Assembly (NCBI RefSeq): GCF_947504225.1
Contig: NZ_CANNGT010000001.1
Coordinates: forward strand, 372,001 to 436,000
Source: Brumimicrobium ulvae
GTDB taxonomy: Bacteria > Bacteroidota > Bacteroidia > Flavobacteriales_D > Crocinitomicaceae
DNA: 64,000 bases
Direction: 5' to 3'
The translations under genes were made by a program, and so were the position numbers. The notes below the pieces were generated by a model. That model had not been told where the DNA came from. It did no database searches and was given only the letters and a program-made list of their open reading frames with translations. Of this stretch, positions 51,861 to 61,482 are shown in pieces (positions within the stretch are counted from its first letter, which is position 1; each line of letters starts with the position of its first letter).

Positions 51861-52391
51861 GGCCCCCACCTTTCTCACAAATTCCCAAAGTACAACTCCA
51901 GCGCAAACCGAAACATTCAAACTGTGCTTCGTTCCAAATTGAGGAATTTCCAACACCACATCAGCGATATCTATAATTTCTTGTTGAACCCCATCCACTT
52001 CATTTCCAAAAACCAAAACGTGCTTTTCTTGCGGTTTTACATTCATTTCGTGCAATAAAGTCGTTTTCTCAGCTTGTTCAACTGCATAAACGACATATCC
52101 ATCTGCTTGATATTGTTTCAGTACATCCACTAGATTTTCATGATGCTCCCAGTCGATAGATTCAGTAGCCCCTAACGCTGTCTTTTGAATTTCTCGATGA
52201 GGTGGTTGAGCAGTAATTCCGCCTAAAATAATTTGCGAAACATTAAATGCATCAGCAGTTCGAAAAAACGTTCCGACATTTGCTAAACTTCTAATGTTGT
52301 CAAGCACCACCACAAGTGGAAACTTTTCTTTTTCTTTAAACTCCTCTACTGTTGGGCGATTCAACTCCCAAAGTTTTAACTTTCTGTTCAT
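51858..52391 (-). CDS. TrmH (SpoU) family RNA 2'-O-methyltransferase
   Basis: The ATG at 52391 gives 177 residues (MNRKLKLWELNRPTVEEF); the longer frame runs through the mutS start region and has no homology. SPOUT motifs: LDNIRSLANVGTFFRTADAF (motif 1), VFGNEVDGV (motif 2) and IPQFGTKHSLNVSVCAGVV (motif 3). It methylates ribose in tRNA or rRNA. It is divergent from mutS, about 90 nt apart. Confidence 0.9.
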   Translation of the reverse strand: MNRKLKLWELNRPTVEEFKEKEKFPLVVVLDNIRSLANVGTFFRTADAFNVSQIILGGITAQPPHREIQKTALGATESIDWEHHENLVDVLKQYQADGYVVYAVEQAEKTTLLHEMNVKPQEKHVLVFGNEVDGVQQEIIDIADVVLEIPQFGTKHSLNVSVCAGVVLWEFVRKVGA

Positions 52392-52481
52392 AAGTATTGA
52401 TAACTGGACTCCTTTAAACATTGGACTCTCCAACGAAAATTGTATGTTTACCGATTGCAAATTAACACAAACATTTTCATT

Positions 52482-55106
52482 TTGGCGAAAACAAAGACAG
52501 AAAAAAAACCGGCAGAAACACCACTGATGAAACAGTACAATCAGATCAAGTCGAAACACCCGACAGCGATGCTCTTGTTTCGTGTAGGAGATTTTTATGA
52601 ACTTTTTGGAGAGGATGCCATTAAAGCTTCTCGTATATTAGGTATTGTTTTAACGAAAAGAAAAAATGGAACAGCTGCCCACATTGAATTGGCTGGGTTT
52701 CCACACCATTCTTTACAAACTTATCTACCAAAATTAGTTCGAGCAGGTGAACGTGTTGCTATTTGTGATCAATTGGAAGATCCAAAAATGACCAAAAAAA
52801 TCGTTAAGCGTGGAGTGACTGAAGTGGTCACCCCAGGTGTAGCTTTAAATGATCAGGTCTTAGAACACAATAAGAATAATTTTCTGGCCTCGATTTTCCT
52901 TGGAAGAAAAGAACATGGTGTTGCTTTTTTAGATATTTCAACTGGAGAATTTTTAATTGCTCAAGGGAACTCCGAGTATATTGACAAATTGATGCAAGGT
53001 TTTGAACCTAGTGAAGTTCTGTATTCGCGCCAACAAGATCAAAGTTTTAAAGAATTATTTGGAGACCGATTCTATACATTTCGTCAAGAAGATTGGGTTT
53101 TTACAGAAGAATTTGGACGTGAATCTTTAAATAAACATTTCCAAACAAAGAACTTGAAAGGGTTTGGAGTAGAAGATTTAACAGAAGGTATAATCGCAGC
53201 GGGTTCAATTCTACAATATATTTCTGAAGCTCAGCACAAAGAACTAGGACACATTTCTAAAATTAGTCGAATTGAAGAGGATAAATATGTTTGGTTAGAC
53301 CGATTTACAACCAGAAACTTAGAGCTTATTAATTCACCGCATGAAAATGGAGCGACTTTATTGTCTGTACTGGACAAAACAATTACTCCAATGGGTGGCC
53401 GAATGATGAAACGTTGGATGGTTTTACCTTTGAAAGAATTGAAAATTATAGAATCTCGTTTGGATGCTGTAAATGCTTTGATTAAAAATGAGGAACTCGC
53501 TTTTGAATTGTCTCAACGCCTAGGTAATATTTATGATTTGGAACGATTGGCTTCCAAAATTGCGGTTGGAAAGGTAAATCCAAAAGAAGTCAACCAATTG
53601 AAAAATACCCTTCTGGAATTAGCGCCAATACAGCAATTGTTAAAGAAAACCAATTCGAAAGCTTTGTTGAGTATTGCAGATCGAATGAATCCGTGTGAAC
53701 AATTGATTGATTTAATTACAAAGCAATTAGATGATGATCCTGCAGTGCAGATTGGTAAAGGGAAGGTTATTGCTGACGGATTCAATGCTGAGCTGGATGA
53801 ATTGCGTAAATTGTCTAATTCAGGCCGTTCATTTTTAGAAGATTTACAGAAAAGAGAAGCTGAACGAACAGGGATTCCAAGTTTGAAAGTGGCTTTTAAT
53901 AATGTTTTTGGATACTATCTAGAGGTACGAAATACGCATAAGGATAAGGTACCGGAAGAATGGATTCGTAAACAAACCTTAGTCAATGCTGAACGATACA
54001 TCACTGAAGAACTAAAGGTTTATGAAGAGAAAATACTTGGAGCGGAAGATAAAATAGACCTCATCGAACGAAAAATATTTGCCGAACTCGTTTTGGCTAT
54101 GGCCGACTATATTAATCCAATACAGTTTAATGCTTTTTTAATTGGTCAATTGGATTGTCTTTCTTCTTTTGCGAAAGTTTCAAAAGCAAATAATTACAAT
54201 CGTCCGGAATTGGACGAAGGGTATGCAATCGATATTAAAGATGGCCGTCATCCTGTTATTGAAAATCAACTTGGAGTAGGAGAGGACTATGTTCCAAACG
54301 ATGTTTATTTAGACAATGAAACCCAGCAAATCATTATGATTACGGGACCAAACATGTCTGGTAAAAGTGCGATCTTACGTCAAACTGCTTTGATTTCTCT
54401 AATGGCTCAAATGGGATGTTTTGTTCCTGCAAAGTCAGCAAAGCTTGGACTTGTTGATAAAGTGTTTACAAGGGTAGGTGCTTCGGATAATATTTCTTCT
54501 GGTGAGTCAACATTCATGGTTGAAATGAATGAAACAGCCAGTATTTTGAATAACCTTTCTCCCCGTAGTTTGGTTTTGCTGGATGAAATCGGTCGAGGAA
54601 CAAGTACATATGATGGAATTTCAATCGCTTGGGCAATTGCTGAATACATTCATCAGCACCCTAAAGCGCATTGTAAAACACTTTTTGCTACGCACTACCA
54701 TGAGTTAAATGAAATGACCAATAAGTTTCCACGGATTAAGAATTATACGGTTTCTGTAAAAGAAGTAGGAACGAAAATATTGTTTTTGCGTAAACTCATT
54801 GAAGGGGGAAGCGAGCATAGTTTTGGAATCCACGTTGCAAAACTTGCAGGAATGCCTAATCCTGTCATAGAACGTGCTACTAAAATGTTAAAAGAACTAG
54901 AGACCTCCAATCGTGGTTCAGATAGAGAAAAGGTAAAAGAAGCGGGAAACGCTGCGGATATGCAATTGAGCTTTTTTCAATTAGATGACCCTATCTTGGA
55001 GAGTATTCGAGATGAAGTAGCCAATATGGACATTGATACTTTAACGCCAGTTGAAGCATTGTTTAAATTGAATGAGATTAAGAAGAAGGTGGGGAAGGGT
55101 AAGTGA
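52482..55106 (+). CDS. mutS: DNA mismatch repair protein MutS
   Basis: The start is the TTG at 52482, giving [20 protein letters not shown], the usual MutS N-terminus; the longer frame adds 14 residues that do not fit. The 874-residue product has the mismatch-binding Phe-x-Glu in [14 protein letters not shown], the lever/clamp domains, and the ATPase with [27 protein letters not shown] and ATHYHEL. It recognises base mismatches and recruits MutL, whose gene lies at 34223-36106. Confidence 0.95.
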   Translation: MAKTKTEKKPAETPLMKQYNQIKSKHPTAMLLFRVGDFYELFGEDAIKASRILGIVLTKRKNGTAAHIELAGFPHHSLQTYLPKLVRAGERVAICDQLEDPKMTKKIVKRGVTEVVTPGVALNDQVLEHNKNNFLASIFLGRKEHGVAFLDISTGEFLIAQGNSEYIDKLMQGFEPSEVLYSRQQDQSFKELFGDRFYTFRQEDWVFTEEFGRESLNKHFQTKNLKGFGVEDLTEGIIAAGSILQYISEAQHKELGHISKISRIEEDKYVWLDRFTTRNLELINSPHENGATLLSVLDKTITPMGGRMMKRWMVLPLKELKIIESRLDAVNALIKNEELAFELSQRLGNIYDLERLASKIAVGKVNPKEVNQLKNTLLELAPIQQLLKKTNSKALLSIADRMNPCEQLIDLITKQLDDDPAVQIGKGKVIADGFNAELDELRKLSNSGRSFLEDLQKREAERTGIPSLKVAFNNVFGYYLEVRNTHKDKVPEEWIRKQTLVNAERYITEELKVYEEKILGAEDKIDLIERKIFAELVLAMADYINPIQFNAFLIGQLDCLSSFAKVSKANNYNRPELDEGYAIDIKDGRHPVIENQLGVGEDYVPNDVYLDNETQQIIMITGPNMSGKSAILRQTALISLMAQMGCFVPAKSAKLGLVDKVFTRVGASDNISSGESTFMVEMNETASILNNLSPRSLVLLDEIGRGTSTYDGISIAWAIAEYIHQHPKAHCKTLFATHYHELNEMTNKFPRIKNYTVSVKEVGTKILFLRKLIEGGSEHSFGIHVAKLAGMPNPVIERATKMLKELETSNRGSDREKVKEAGNAADMQLSFFQLDDPILESIRDEVANMDIDTLTPVEALFKLNEIKKKVGKGK

Positions 55107-55582
55107 TTGGTAATTATAGTTTTAATAATTACTTGCTGCAACAGGAATAAGAGTAGAATTAATTCACGAAGGGAAGTTTTTTCTTGGTGAGAACAGCTTT
55201 GTTACGGATGCCAATAAGTATTCACAAGGAAGTTATTCGATTCGTAATGTTTTCGGTTAAAAAAATCGAGAACCATGCTTTGATCATTTTAAAAGAAACA
55301 TTATTAATAATGTAAGTAATGCTGATTTTTAAATGTAATGATTGTAGTCAAGCTCCTGGTAACGACAGAAATACTAAAGTGTTAAAAAAAAGCTTCAGAT
55401 CAAATTATAGGAGAATACAAAATGTGGATGATTCCTTATTGAGAAGGACATGTGTTTATTCCTAATAATGATAGAGATTGAGTTTATGAGAAAAGGATAA
55501 ATGAAAATATGAAGGTTGAACTTGGCTTTCGAAATCCTTAAAAGTTAAAGGGAAAAGTAATTATGAGAGAACAGTATAAAGT
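55107..55582. other. Non-coding stretch with decayed coding remnants
   Basis: About 475 bases between mutS and the tRNA terminator hold no intact gene. A broken type IX sorting domain lies at 55129-55315. A further reading around 55409-55600 (starting SDQIIGEYKMW, then stops within it) may be another fragment, but it is too short to name. Confidence 0.5.
55129..55315 (+). pseudogene. Decayed type IX secretion C-terminal sorting domain, copy 1
   Basis: The frame from 55129 reads GIRVELIHEGKFFLG, then VTDANKYSQGSYSIRNVFG and stop at 55258; shifting forward one base continues KKIENHALIILK to a stop at 55313. The joined reading has the pattern of type A sorting domains of secreted Bacteroidota proteins (a D-x-x-x-Y-x-x-G-x-Y-x-I-R core and an xLIIxK end). 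No body of a cargo protein precedes it, so this is a remnant. Confidence 0.5.
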
Positions 55583-55633
55583 AAAAAACAGAGTGGAATT
55601 TTAGCTTTCGCTCTTATTCTCACTCTGTTTTTT
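55583..55633 (-). terminator. Terminator after tRNA-Leu
   Basis: A perfect 13-bp stem, AAAAAACAGAGTG at 55583-55595 with CACTCTGTTTTTT at 55621-55633, begins 2 nt after the 3' end of tRNA-Leu. It gives a T-run on the minus strand and can also work on the plus strand. Confidence 0.8.
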
Positions 55634-55634
55634 G

Positions 55635-55718
55635 TACTCGGGACGGGACTTGAACCCGTACGAACTAATGTTCATTGGATTTTAAGTCCAACGTGTCTAC
55701 CAATTCCACCACCCGAGC
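55635..55718 (-). tRNA. tRNA-Leu (anticodon TAA)
   Basis: The 84-nt sequence folds as a class II tRNA with a long variable arm. The anticodon arm is TTGGA CTTAAAA TCCAA, which gives anticodon TAA and leucine. The acceptor GCTCGGG pairs with CCCGAGT (G1-U72 wobble). The T loop reads GGGTTCAAGTCCC. CCA is not encoded. Confidence 0.95.
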
Positions 55719-55762
55719 AGGAAGGTGTTTATTATTTTATTATATCAATAAATTGTATATCG

Positions 55763-55835
55763 AGCGGGAGACGGGATTCGAACCCGCGACCCCAACCTTG
55801 GCAAGGTTGTGCTCTACCAACTGAGCTACTCTCGC
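55763..55835 (-). tRNA. tRNA-Gly (anticodon GCC)
   Basis: The 73-nt sequence folds as a normal tRNA. The anticodon arm is CAACC TTGCCAA GGTTG, giving anticodon GCC and glycine. The T arm is GCGGG TTCGAAT CCCGT. The acceptor stem GCGAGAG/CTCCCGC has an A4-C69 mismatch. CCA is not encoded. It lies 44 nt upstream of tRNA-Leu in one transcript. Confidence 0.95.
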
Positions 55836-55894
55836 TTATATTGATCATGTTTTTTGTCAATTTTGTTTAAAGAATCGTTATTCTTTTGCGGGGA

Positions 55895-55902
55895 CAAATA
55901 TA
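55895..55902 (-). promoter_or_regulatory. TATATTTG promoter box for tRNA operon
   Basis: TATATTTG on the minus strand fits TAnnTTTG, about 60 nt upstream of tRNA-Gly. Confidence 0.6.
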
Positions 55903-56176
55903 AGTGTTTTTTATTTCTAAAAGCGCTTTTAAGTGAATTTATTTTAAAAAATATTCAAAATAAATTTTGATTGGATCTCAACTCCTAGATAACGAATAGG
56001 TTGTGAGAAAAGATCTATTTTAAATAAAACAAATATAATTCTTCTGTTGCCCTGGTTTCAATAAAAAAAAACAGTTTCTAGAAATGATTGCTACTCTTTT
56101 TTGGATACATAAACAACCTTAATTTACTTTTTACGTTATTCTAAAGTCATTAAATTTTATTAGGAATATTTAATGA

Positions 56177-56278
56177 CTAATTGTTTTTGATGTAACCGAA
56201 TTGTCAAGAGGAGTTTATTTGTTTGTCATCGTAGATGATCAAGGTGAAGAAATGGTAAAGCAATTTGTGAAAAAATAA
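56177..56278 (+). pseudogene. Decayed type IX secretion C-terminal sorting domain, copy 2
   Basis: A 33-codon frame after a TGA reads VFDVTELSRGVYLFVIVDDQ and ends EEMVKQFVKK with a stop at 56276. This is a clear type A sorting-domain end (D-V-T-x-L-x-x-G-V-Y core, xKxFVKK tail), but there is no cargo body upstream, only stop-rich sequence. A terminator follows 40 nt later, as after a real gene. It is a remnant of a lost secreted protein. Confidence 0.65.
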
Positions 56279-56318
56279 GCAGACCTTATTGATAGGGTAG
56301 ACTAACTTAAACTCATTA

Positions 56319-56348
56319 AAGTCCTGGAGAATACTTCAGGGCTTTTTT
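56319..56348 (+). terminator. Terminator after sorting-domain remnant
   Basis: AAGTCCTG at 56319-56326 pairs with CAGGGCTT at 56337-56344 (one G-U pair), followed by a TTTTTT run. Confidence 0.75.
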
Positions 56349-56512
56349 GCTTATTATGAAGCCCCTTACATTAAAAAAATCAATCTTTTTTTTCTATTCC
56401 TTGTTTTATAAGAAAGAATATTTGTATTATTGTGACATCGCAACTCTGCGGTACTCTCTATAGAATATATTACAACCTTTATAGTTATCTCTTATAATAT
56501 TATTTCATATAA

Positions 56513-58222
56513 ATGAAAAAAGACGAATTAGCCGGGAAGAAGCTTCCTGAATTACGCATTATTGCAAAAGCAATTGGTATAAAAAAAGTAGAATCATTCC
56601 GAAAAGGAGAATTGATAGACTTAATAGTTAACGGCGGTGAAGCTAAAAGTACTGAAGCTAAGTCGGTACCAGCTAAAGAGGGGGAGCAATCTCCTTCGAC
56701 CAAAACTGATGAGAAACCAAGAATACGTAAAAGAACTGTCTCTACTTCAAAGTCGACTTCAGTAAAAGAAGATACTGCCAAAAAGTCAAATAAAGAAGGG
56801 ACCGAAAAAACACCATCGAAAGATCAAGACCTTTTTTCTTCTTCTACAGAAAAGGAAAGAAAACCACGTCCTTCAAAAGAGGATAAAGATGTAAAGGTTG
56901 AAAATAAAAGAACACCGCGTTATAAAGAACGAGATAACAAGTCGAATGACCATAAAAGTCAAGACAATAAGGACCGTGAAAGAAAGGGGTTTGTAAAAGC
57001 TAGCGGTGACGATAGAAAGCAAAGAAATAACGATAAACAAAACAATAACCCTAATCAAAACCGCAAATCAGATCATCAAAAAGCCAGAGAAAAGAAGTAT
57101 GACCTTTCTGGAATTGTTACTGCTGAAGGGGTTTTAGAGGTGATGCCTGATGGTTTTGGTTTCTTACGCTCATCAGATTACAATTACTTGTCATCTCCAG
57201 ATGATGTTTATGTGAGCCACAGTCAAATTAAATTATTTGGACTAAAAACAGGAGATACTGTATATGGTTCAATTCGCCCTCCAAAAGAAGGTGAAAAATA
57301 TTTCCCTTTGGTGAAGGTTGATTCTATTAATGGACGTGATCCAGCTTTTATTCGTGACCGCGTGCCGTTTCAATATCTTACCCCCTTATTTCCTGATGAG
57401 AAGTTTAAACTAACGGGCCATCGCGATGAAACAATGTCTACTCGAATTATGGACTTGTTTGCTCCAATTGGAAAAGGACAGCGTGGTATGATCGTAGCTC
57501 AACCAAAAACAGGTAAGACTGTTTTGCTTAAGGATGTAGCCAATGCAATTGCTGCAAACCATCCTGAAACATACTTGATTATTTTACTGATCGATGAACG
57601 TCCTGAGGAGGTTACAGATATGGCCAGAAGTGTAAATGCTGAAGTGATTGCTTCAACTTTTGATGAGCCAGCGGATCAGCACGTAAAGGTGGCCAATATG
57701 GTACTCGAAAAAGCCAAAAGAATGGTGGAATGTGGTCATGATGTATGTATTCTATTGGATTCTATAACACGTCTGGCTCGTGCCTACAATACTGTTTCTC
57801 CAGCTTCTGGTAAAGTTTTGTCAGGTGGGGTAGATGCAAATGCTCTCCAACGTCCAAAACGTTTCTTTGGTGCGGCTCGTAAAATTGAAAATGGTGGTTC
57901 GCTTTCGATTATTGCAACTGCCTTAACAGATACTGGTTCTAAAATGGATGAGGTAATTTTTGAAGAATTCAAAGGAACAGGTAACATGGAGTTACAACTT
58001 GATAGAAAAATTGCAAATCGTCGTATTTATCCAGCTATCGATATTTTAACCTCTGGTACTCGTCGTGAAGATTTATTAATGAATAAAGAAACACTTCAAC
58101 GTGTATGGTTGTTGCGTAAACATATTGCAGATATGAACCCAATTGAAGCAATGGAATTTATGAAAAGCCACATGAAAGACACGAAAAGTAACGAAGAGTT
58201 TTTAGTTTCAATGAACGGATAA
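56513..58222 (+). CDS. rho: Transcription termination factor Rho
   Basis: The 569-residue product has a short SAP-like Rho N-terminal helix region ([20 protein letters not shown]), then about 150 low-complexity, charged residues (Lys, Asp, Glu, Asn, Arg) to about residue 195, and the normal Rho body: RNA-binding [20 protein letters not shown], Walker [22 protein letters not shown] and the Q/R-loop region [20 protein letters not shown]. The insert makes it far longer than the about 420 residues of E. coli Rho. It terminates transcription genome-wide. The DUF4199 gene follows 2 nt later. Confidence 0.96.
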   Translation: MKKDELAGKKLPELRIIAKAIGIKKVESFRKGELIDLIVNGGEAKSTEAKSVPAKEGEQSPSTKTDEKPRIRKRTVSTSKSTSVKEDTAKKSNKEGTEKTPSKDQDLFSSSTEKERKPRPSKEDKDVKVENKRTPRYKERDNKSNDHKSQDNKDRERKGFVKASGDDRKQRNNDKQNNNPNQNRKSDHQKAREKKYDLSGIVTAEGVLEVMPDGFGFLRSSDYNYLSSPDDVYVSHSQIKLFGLKTGDTVYGSIRPPKEGEKYFPLVKVDSINGRDPAFIRDRVPFQYLTPLFPDEKFKLTGHRDETMSTRIMDLFAPIGKGQRGMIVAQPKTGKTVLLKDVANAIAANHPETYLIILLIDERPEEVTDMARSVNAEVIASTFDEPADQHVKVANMVLEKAKRMVECGHDVCILLDSITRLARAYNTVSPASGKVLSGGVDANALQRPKRFFGAARKIENGGSLSIIATALTDTGSKMDEVIFEEFKGTGNMELQLDRKIANRRIYPAIDILTSGTRREDLLMNKETLQRVWLLRKHIADMNPIEAMEFMKSHMKDTKSNEEFLVSMNG

Positions 58223-58224
58223 TT

Positions 58225-58800
58225 ATGCGACCAGCCCTAAAATTTGCGCTCTTGTTCTCAGGAGCGTGGATGTTTTTAAAATTGATCTTCCTGTATTTTA
58301 ACATCTTCCAAGATGATGTTGTAAAACCAGGTTTAATCAACAATCTTTTTCTTTTATTGGCCATTAGTCTTGGCTTGTATTACGAAAAAAAGAAAGAAGG
58401 TTTCGGAACAGGAACTCCTTTGTCTGATATAAAAAATGCCTTGACAGCTGGTGCACCTTACGTTTTGATTGTTTCGGTATTCATGTTCTTTTATTATGAT
58501 GACATTAATCCTTCTTTTATTGAAAATAGAGTAACCGAAAGAATGGACATTATTTATGGAGAAATGGAAAGTGAAGCCTATGTCGATACATTGCGTGTAC
58601 ATAATCCAGAGTTTAGGGTGATGACCAAAGAGGAAATTGTTCGGGACATTAAATCTGATACGGAAAGTGCATTGTCTGCAAAAACGCTATTCGTGTTCTC
58701 TTTGCTCGGATTGATGGTGATGGCATTGACTTATGCTATTTTCCTCACCGTTATTTATAGGAAAATATTACTGAAAGATTTTTATTCTTCTACTGAGTAG
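58225..58800 (+). CDS. DUF4199 membrane protein
   Basis: The 191-residue product has four hydrophobic segments and the DUF4199 patterns near the N-terminus (FALLFSGAWMFLKLIFLYF) and after span 2 (LYYEKKKEGFGTGTPLSDI). A periplasmic loop carries Glu/Asp-rich sequence. Function is unknown. It starts 2 nt after the rho stop and is probably co-transcribed with it. Confidence 0.85.
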   Translation: MRPALKFALLFSGAWMFLKLIFLYFNIFQDDVVKPGLINNLFLLLAISLGLYYEKKKEGFGTGTPLSDIKNALTAGAPYVLIVSVFMFFYYDDINPSFIENRVTERMDIIYGEMESEAYVDTLRVHNPEFRVMTKEEIVRDIKSDTESALSAKTLFVFSLLGLMVMALTYAIFLTVIYRKILLKDFYSSTE

Positions 58801-59305
58801 AAAGATGGAATGATAAAGAAAAACAGGTGTCTTAAAAAAGGAAAAACGATGAAGTTTATGGCATTTTGTTCAAGCTATGTTTTCAAGTTTTGAATTAAGT
58901 CAACCTTGATCACTGATCATTCGATTGTCGTTTAAATCCTCGATTTTAAGAATCATGGATTAGTACTAGGGGGGAAATTGATGTTCACTCGGTTATATTT
59001 TCTGGTTCAAAATTCTTTTTAAACTTATTTTGGGTCAAGACTAAATGTTGGAGATTAAACATAAATACTTGTCACCTATTGATGCGGGATGAATCCCGCA
59101 TTCAATAATTTAAGACTTTATAATATTAGCCGTTTTAACGGCTTTATTCAACAATTAGAACAAACTGTTTCATTAAAGTTTTAAGTACAAAAGTGGTTAA
59201 TTCCATCACTTGCTCGCTCAATAAGTGAGGATAAATTCCTCCCCAGTTTTTAAGACCGATCTCTTATTTTTTCGTGTATACATTCATTTAGAAATAGTTG
59301 ATTTT
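58801..59305. other. Intergenic region with hairpin cluster
   Basis: These 505 bases hold no gene that I can support. The second half carries a group of small inverted repeats (59083-59241); the first half shows no clear signal. Confidence 0.5.
59083..59241. repeat. Cluster of short palindromes
   Basis: Three compact hairpins stand in a row: TGCGGGAT-GA-ATCCCGCA (59083-59100), AGCCGTT-TT-AACGGCT (59128-59143) and GAGGA-TAAAT-TCCTC (59227-59241), plus a CACTT/AAGTG pair just before the last. They share small AT loops and differ in stem sequence, like REP-type debris. Confidence 0.55.
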
Positions 59306-59989
59306 TTATTGACCAAGGATAAAATTAACCGCTAAGTCAACATGTAAACCCGTAGTGTCAATTAAATTAAATTCTGTTTCTTCTTGTTTAATGAGCAAAG
59401 GCAATTCTGTGCACCCTAAAATCATAGCATCTGCGCCTTTTTTTTCTAAAGACTTCATTTGTTCTAAAAAATACTCTTTTGACGCTTTTGAAAATACACC
59501 TTGGGTTAACTCTTTTGAAATATAATGGTGTATTTGATCAATTTCGCTTTCTTCAGGAAGTGTGATGTCTAAGGGATAATTTTCTTTTAAATAGTTTTCT
59601 AAAAATTTCTTTTTAACAGTAGGCTTAGTGCCTAATAACCCGAGGTTTTTAAAGTTGTTCTTTATTGCAAAGTCACCAATGGCCTGACCAATATGTAAAA
59701 TCGGGACATTAATTCTGGCTTGTACAAAATCATAAACCATATGTGGAGTATTGGCACAAATTATTATTCCTTCTGCTCCGATGGAAATCAATTCTTTTGA
59801 AATTCTTAGGTATTCATTTTTGATTTTCTCCTCATCACCAGAACGCATCAGGGCAATATTCAAACTGTATAAAATTAAAGGAGGATTTTGATCTCTACCG
59901 ATTTTATCACCTACCTTTTCGTTGATCATTCTATAATAATCTATTGTTGAATGGTACGAAGTACCTCCAATTAAGCCTAGCTTTTTCAT
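59306..59989 (-). CDS. Aspartate/glutamate racemase family protein
   Basis: The 227-residue product has both catalytic regions of PLP-independent racemases: IICANTPHMVYDF (an ANTP variant of the N-terminal Cys motif with Cys just before) and LGCTELPLLI near the C-terminus. The start GLIGGTSYHSTIDYYRMINE is typical of the aspartate racemase group. It interconverts L- and D-amino acids, possibly for peptidoglycan. It starts 19 nt after the haem-binding lipoprotein gene on the same strand. Confidence 0.9.
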   Translation of the reverse strand: MKKLGLIGGTSYHSTIDYYRMINEKVGDKIGRDQNPPLILYSLNIALMRSGDEEKIKNEYLRISKELISIGAEGIIICANTPHMVYDFVQARINVPILHIGQAIGDFAIKNNFKNLGLLGTKPTVKKKFLENYLKENYPLDITLPEESEIDQIHHYISKELTQGVFSKASKEYFLEQMKSLEKKGADAMILGCTELPLLIKQEETEFNLIDTTGLHVDLAVNFILGQ

Positions 59990-60008
59990 GCCTTTATTTT
60001 TTTATGAA

Positions 60009-60653
60009 CTATTGTTTTTCGAAAATAATACTCCAAATCCCTCTGACTTCGTTGGCTTGATATCCTGTAGCTTTGTCTTCTGGATATAAGTCCGAAATTA
60101 ATGCAAGTGTTTCAGGCTGTATCATTTCTTCCTTGGAACCGTGACACTGTAAACACATTGCATTGGTCACAATAGGCGAATAAAAATGAACTTGATCTCC
60201 ATCAATTTTTATATTAGGTTGAAGTTCAGTACCAACTTTTCCATCCGCAAGGAGTTGTTTGAAATGCGCTATTTGTTCTAACTCATTTGCATTTGCTGTG
60301 TTACTTTGATTTCGTGGTCGGTCACTAACCCTTGATAATTCAGCGTTGTGAAGGTTGGCCATGCTGTCTGTTATAGGCATTGCTTGAATATTACAAAACT
60401 GAAGGGCGTGTTCTGCACCTCCTTTGGACAATGCTTGAGTTAATTTTTGTCCCAAAGCCTTTTGCGTAGTACTCGCATATTGAATTCCTATTTCTCGGTA
60501 GCGCTCTAACTCTTCTTTACTGAGCTCTTGATTAATCATTGTGGAATCTGTCTTTTGATCATCATTTGAAAGATTTTGTCCATCTTCAGGTGAGCTACAG
60601 GCCATGAAAAACAATGGTGAAATGAGGGTAAGGATTAGTTTTTTCATCTTCAT
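60009..60653 (-). CDS. Tll0287-like (DUF3365) c-type haem lipoprotein
   Basis: The 214-residue product has a lipoprotein signal (LISPLFFMACSS) and a single haem-binding CxxCH, read as AMCLQCHGS near residue 170. The body matches DUF3365/Tll0287: a helical sensor-like domain with AEHALQFCNIQAMPI and LSRVSDRPRNQSN. Proteins of this family bind haem c in the periplasm and may sense redox or gases. It is divergent from the transglutaminase gene. Confidence 0.9.
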   Translation of the reverse strand: MKMKKLILTLISPLFFMACSSPEDGQNLSNDDQKTDSTMINQELSKEELERYREIGIQYASTTQKALGQKLTQALSKGGAEHALQFCNIQAMPITDSMANLHNAELSRVSDRPRNQSNTANANELEQIAHFKQLLADGKVGTELQPNIKIDGDQVHFYSPIVTNAMCLQCHGSKEEMIQPETLALISDLYPEDKATGYQANEVRGIWSIIFEKQ

Positions 60654-60669
60654 TTTGATTTGTTTGTTT

Positions 60670-60677
60670 CAAATTTA
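60670..60677 (-). promoter_or_regulatory. TAAATTTG promoter box for haem lipoprotein
   Basis: TAAATTTG on the minus strand fits TAnnTTTG and ends 16 nt before the start codon. Confidence 0.6.
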
Positions 60678-60804
60678 AATATAACTAAACTTTAGGAGTG
60701 AAACAAAAGTTACAGTTGTCAGTGAGATGGTTAATCTTTTATGCTGTTAACCTTACTAAGCGTAATTTCATCGGAGCAGTATTTATTTCATCATTAAATA
60801 TTGG

Positions 60805-60812
60805 TAAATTTG
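60805..60812 (+). promoter_or_regulatory. TAAATTTG box four bases before transglutaminase ATG
   Basis: TAAATTTG fits TAnnTTTG and ends 4 nt before the ATG, the same spacing as at tatA. Transcription would begin at or beside the start codon. Confidence 0.6.
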
Positions 60813-60816
60813 AACC

Positions 60817-61482
60817 ATGACCAAAGAGGAGCAAGAAAGGTACTTAAGATCTACGCCAATTTTAGAGGTGAATGATAAAAGCACGAAAGAGTTAATTGCA
60901 GATATTGACTTATCCAAATCAAAAAAGGAACAGGCTGTAGCGCTTTATTATAAGGTAAGGGACGGATTTATTTACAATCCATATCATTTAGATTTGCGTC
61001 CTGAAGCTTTGAAGTCAAGTACTATTTCAAAGAAAAGTCGAGCCTGGTGTGTGGAGAAGTCTATCGTTATGGCGACAGGTTTAAGGGCTTTAGGGATTCC
61101 CTCAAAATTAGGTTATGGAATTGTTATTAACCATATAGGTGTTGAAAAACTGACGCAGGCTTTGCGTCGTGAAGAAATCGTTTTTCATGGTTATGTTTCA
61201 GCCTATATTGATGGGAAATGGGTGAAGTCTACTCCAGCATTTGACCCACTAATTTGTAAGGTCTCTGGAGTTGAACCATTAGAATGGGAAGGAGAAGAGG
61301 ATGCTTTATTTCAAGCTTATCAAGGAAGCCAAAAGTTTATGGAGTACACTCATTTTTATGGCGAATTTGATGATGTTCCTGTTGATTTAATGAATGCTGA
61401 AATGGAGAAATATTATCCCCACCTCTTTGAGAATGAATACAACTCCCGTAATTTTTCTTTTTTTCATTTAAAGAGTAAATAA
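60817..61482 (+). CDS. Transglutaminase-like domain protein
   Basis: The 221-residue product has the transglutaminase-like triad: Cys in SRAWCVEKSIVMATGLRALG, His in VFHGYVSAYIDGKW and Asp in PAFDPLI. There is no signal peptide, so it acts in the cytoplasm. Its stop overlaps the SRAP start by one base (TAATG). Many members are peptidases; the substrate is unknown. Confidence 0.88.
   Translation: MTKEEQERYLRSTPILEVNDKSTKELIADIDLSKSKKEQAVALYYKVRDGFIYNPYHLDLRPEALKSSTISKKSRAWCVEKSIVMATGLRALGIPSKLGYGIVINHIGVEKLTQALRREEIVFHGYVSAYIDGKWVKSTPAFDPLICKVSGVEPLEWEGEEDALFQAYQGSQKFMEYTHFYGEFDDVPVDLMNAEMEKYYPHLFENEYNSRNFSFFHLKSK

Larger units (their letters stand above)
55836..56512. other. Long intergenic region before rho
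   Basis: This 677-bp stretch holds the tRNA promoter (55895-55902), a type IX sorting-domain remnant (56177-56278), a terminator (56319-56348) and the rho leader. I see no other gene in it. Confidence 0.55.

Noticed and set aside
55340-55480. Possible gene starting MLIFKCNDCSQ
   Set aside because: Short, ends inside a stop-rich stretch and overlaps a different broken frame; no support for translation.
55635-55835. tRNA genes as an integration site for a mobile element
   Set aside because: No integrase, no direct repeat of a tRNA end was found in the window; only decayed sorting-domain remnants flank the genes.
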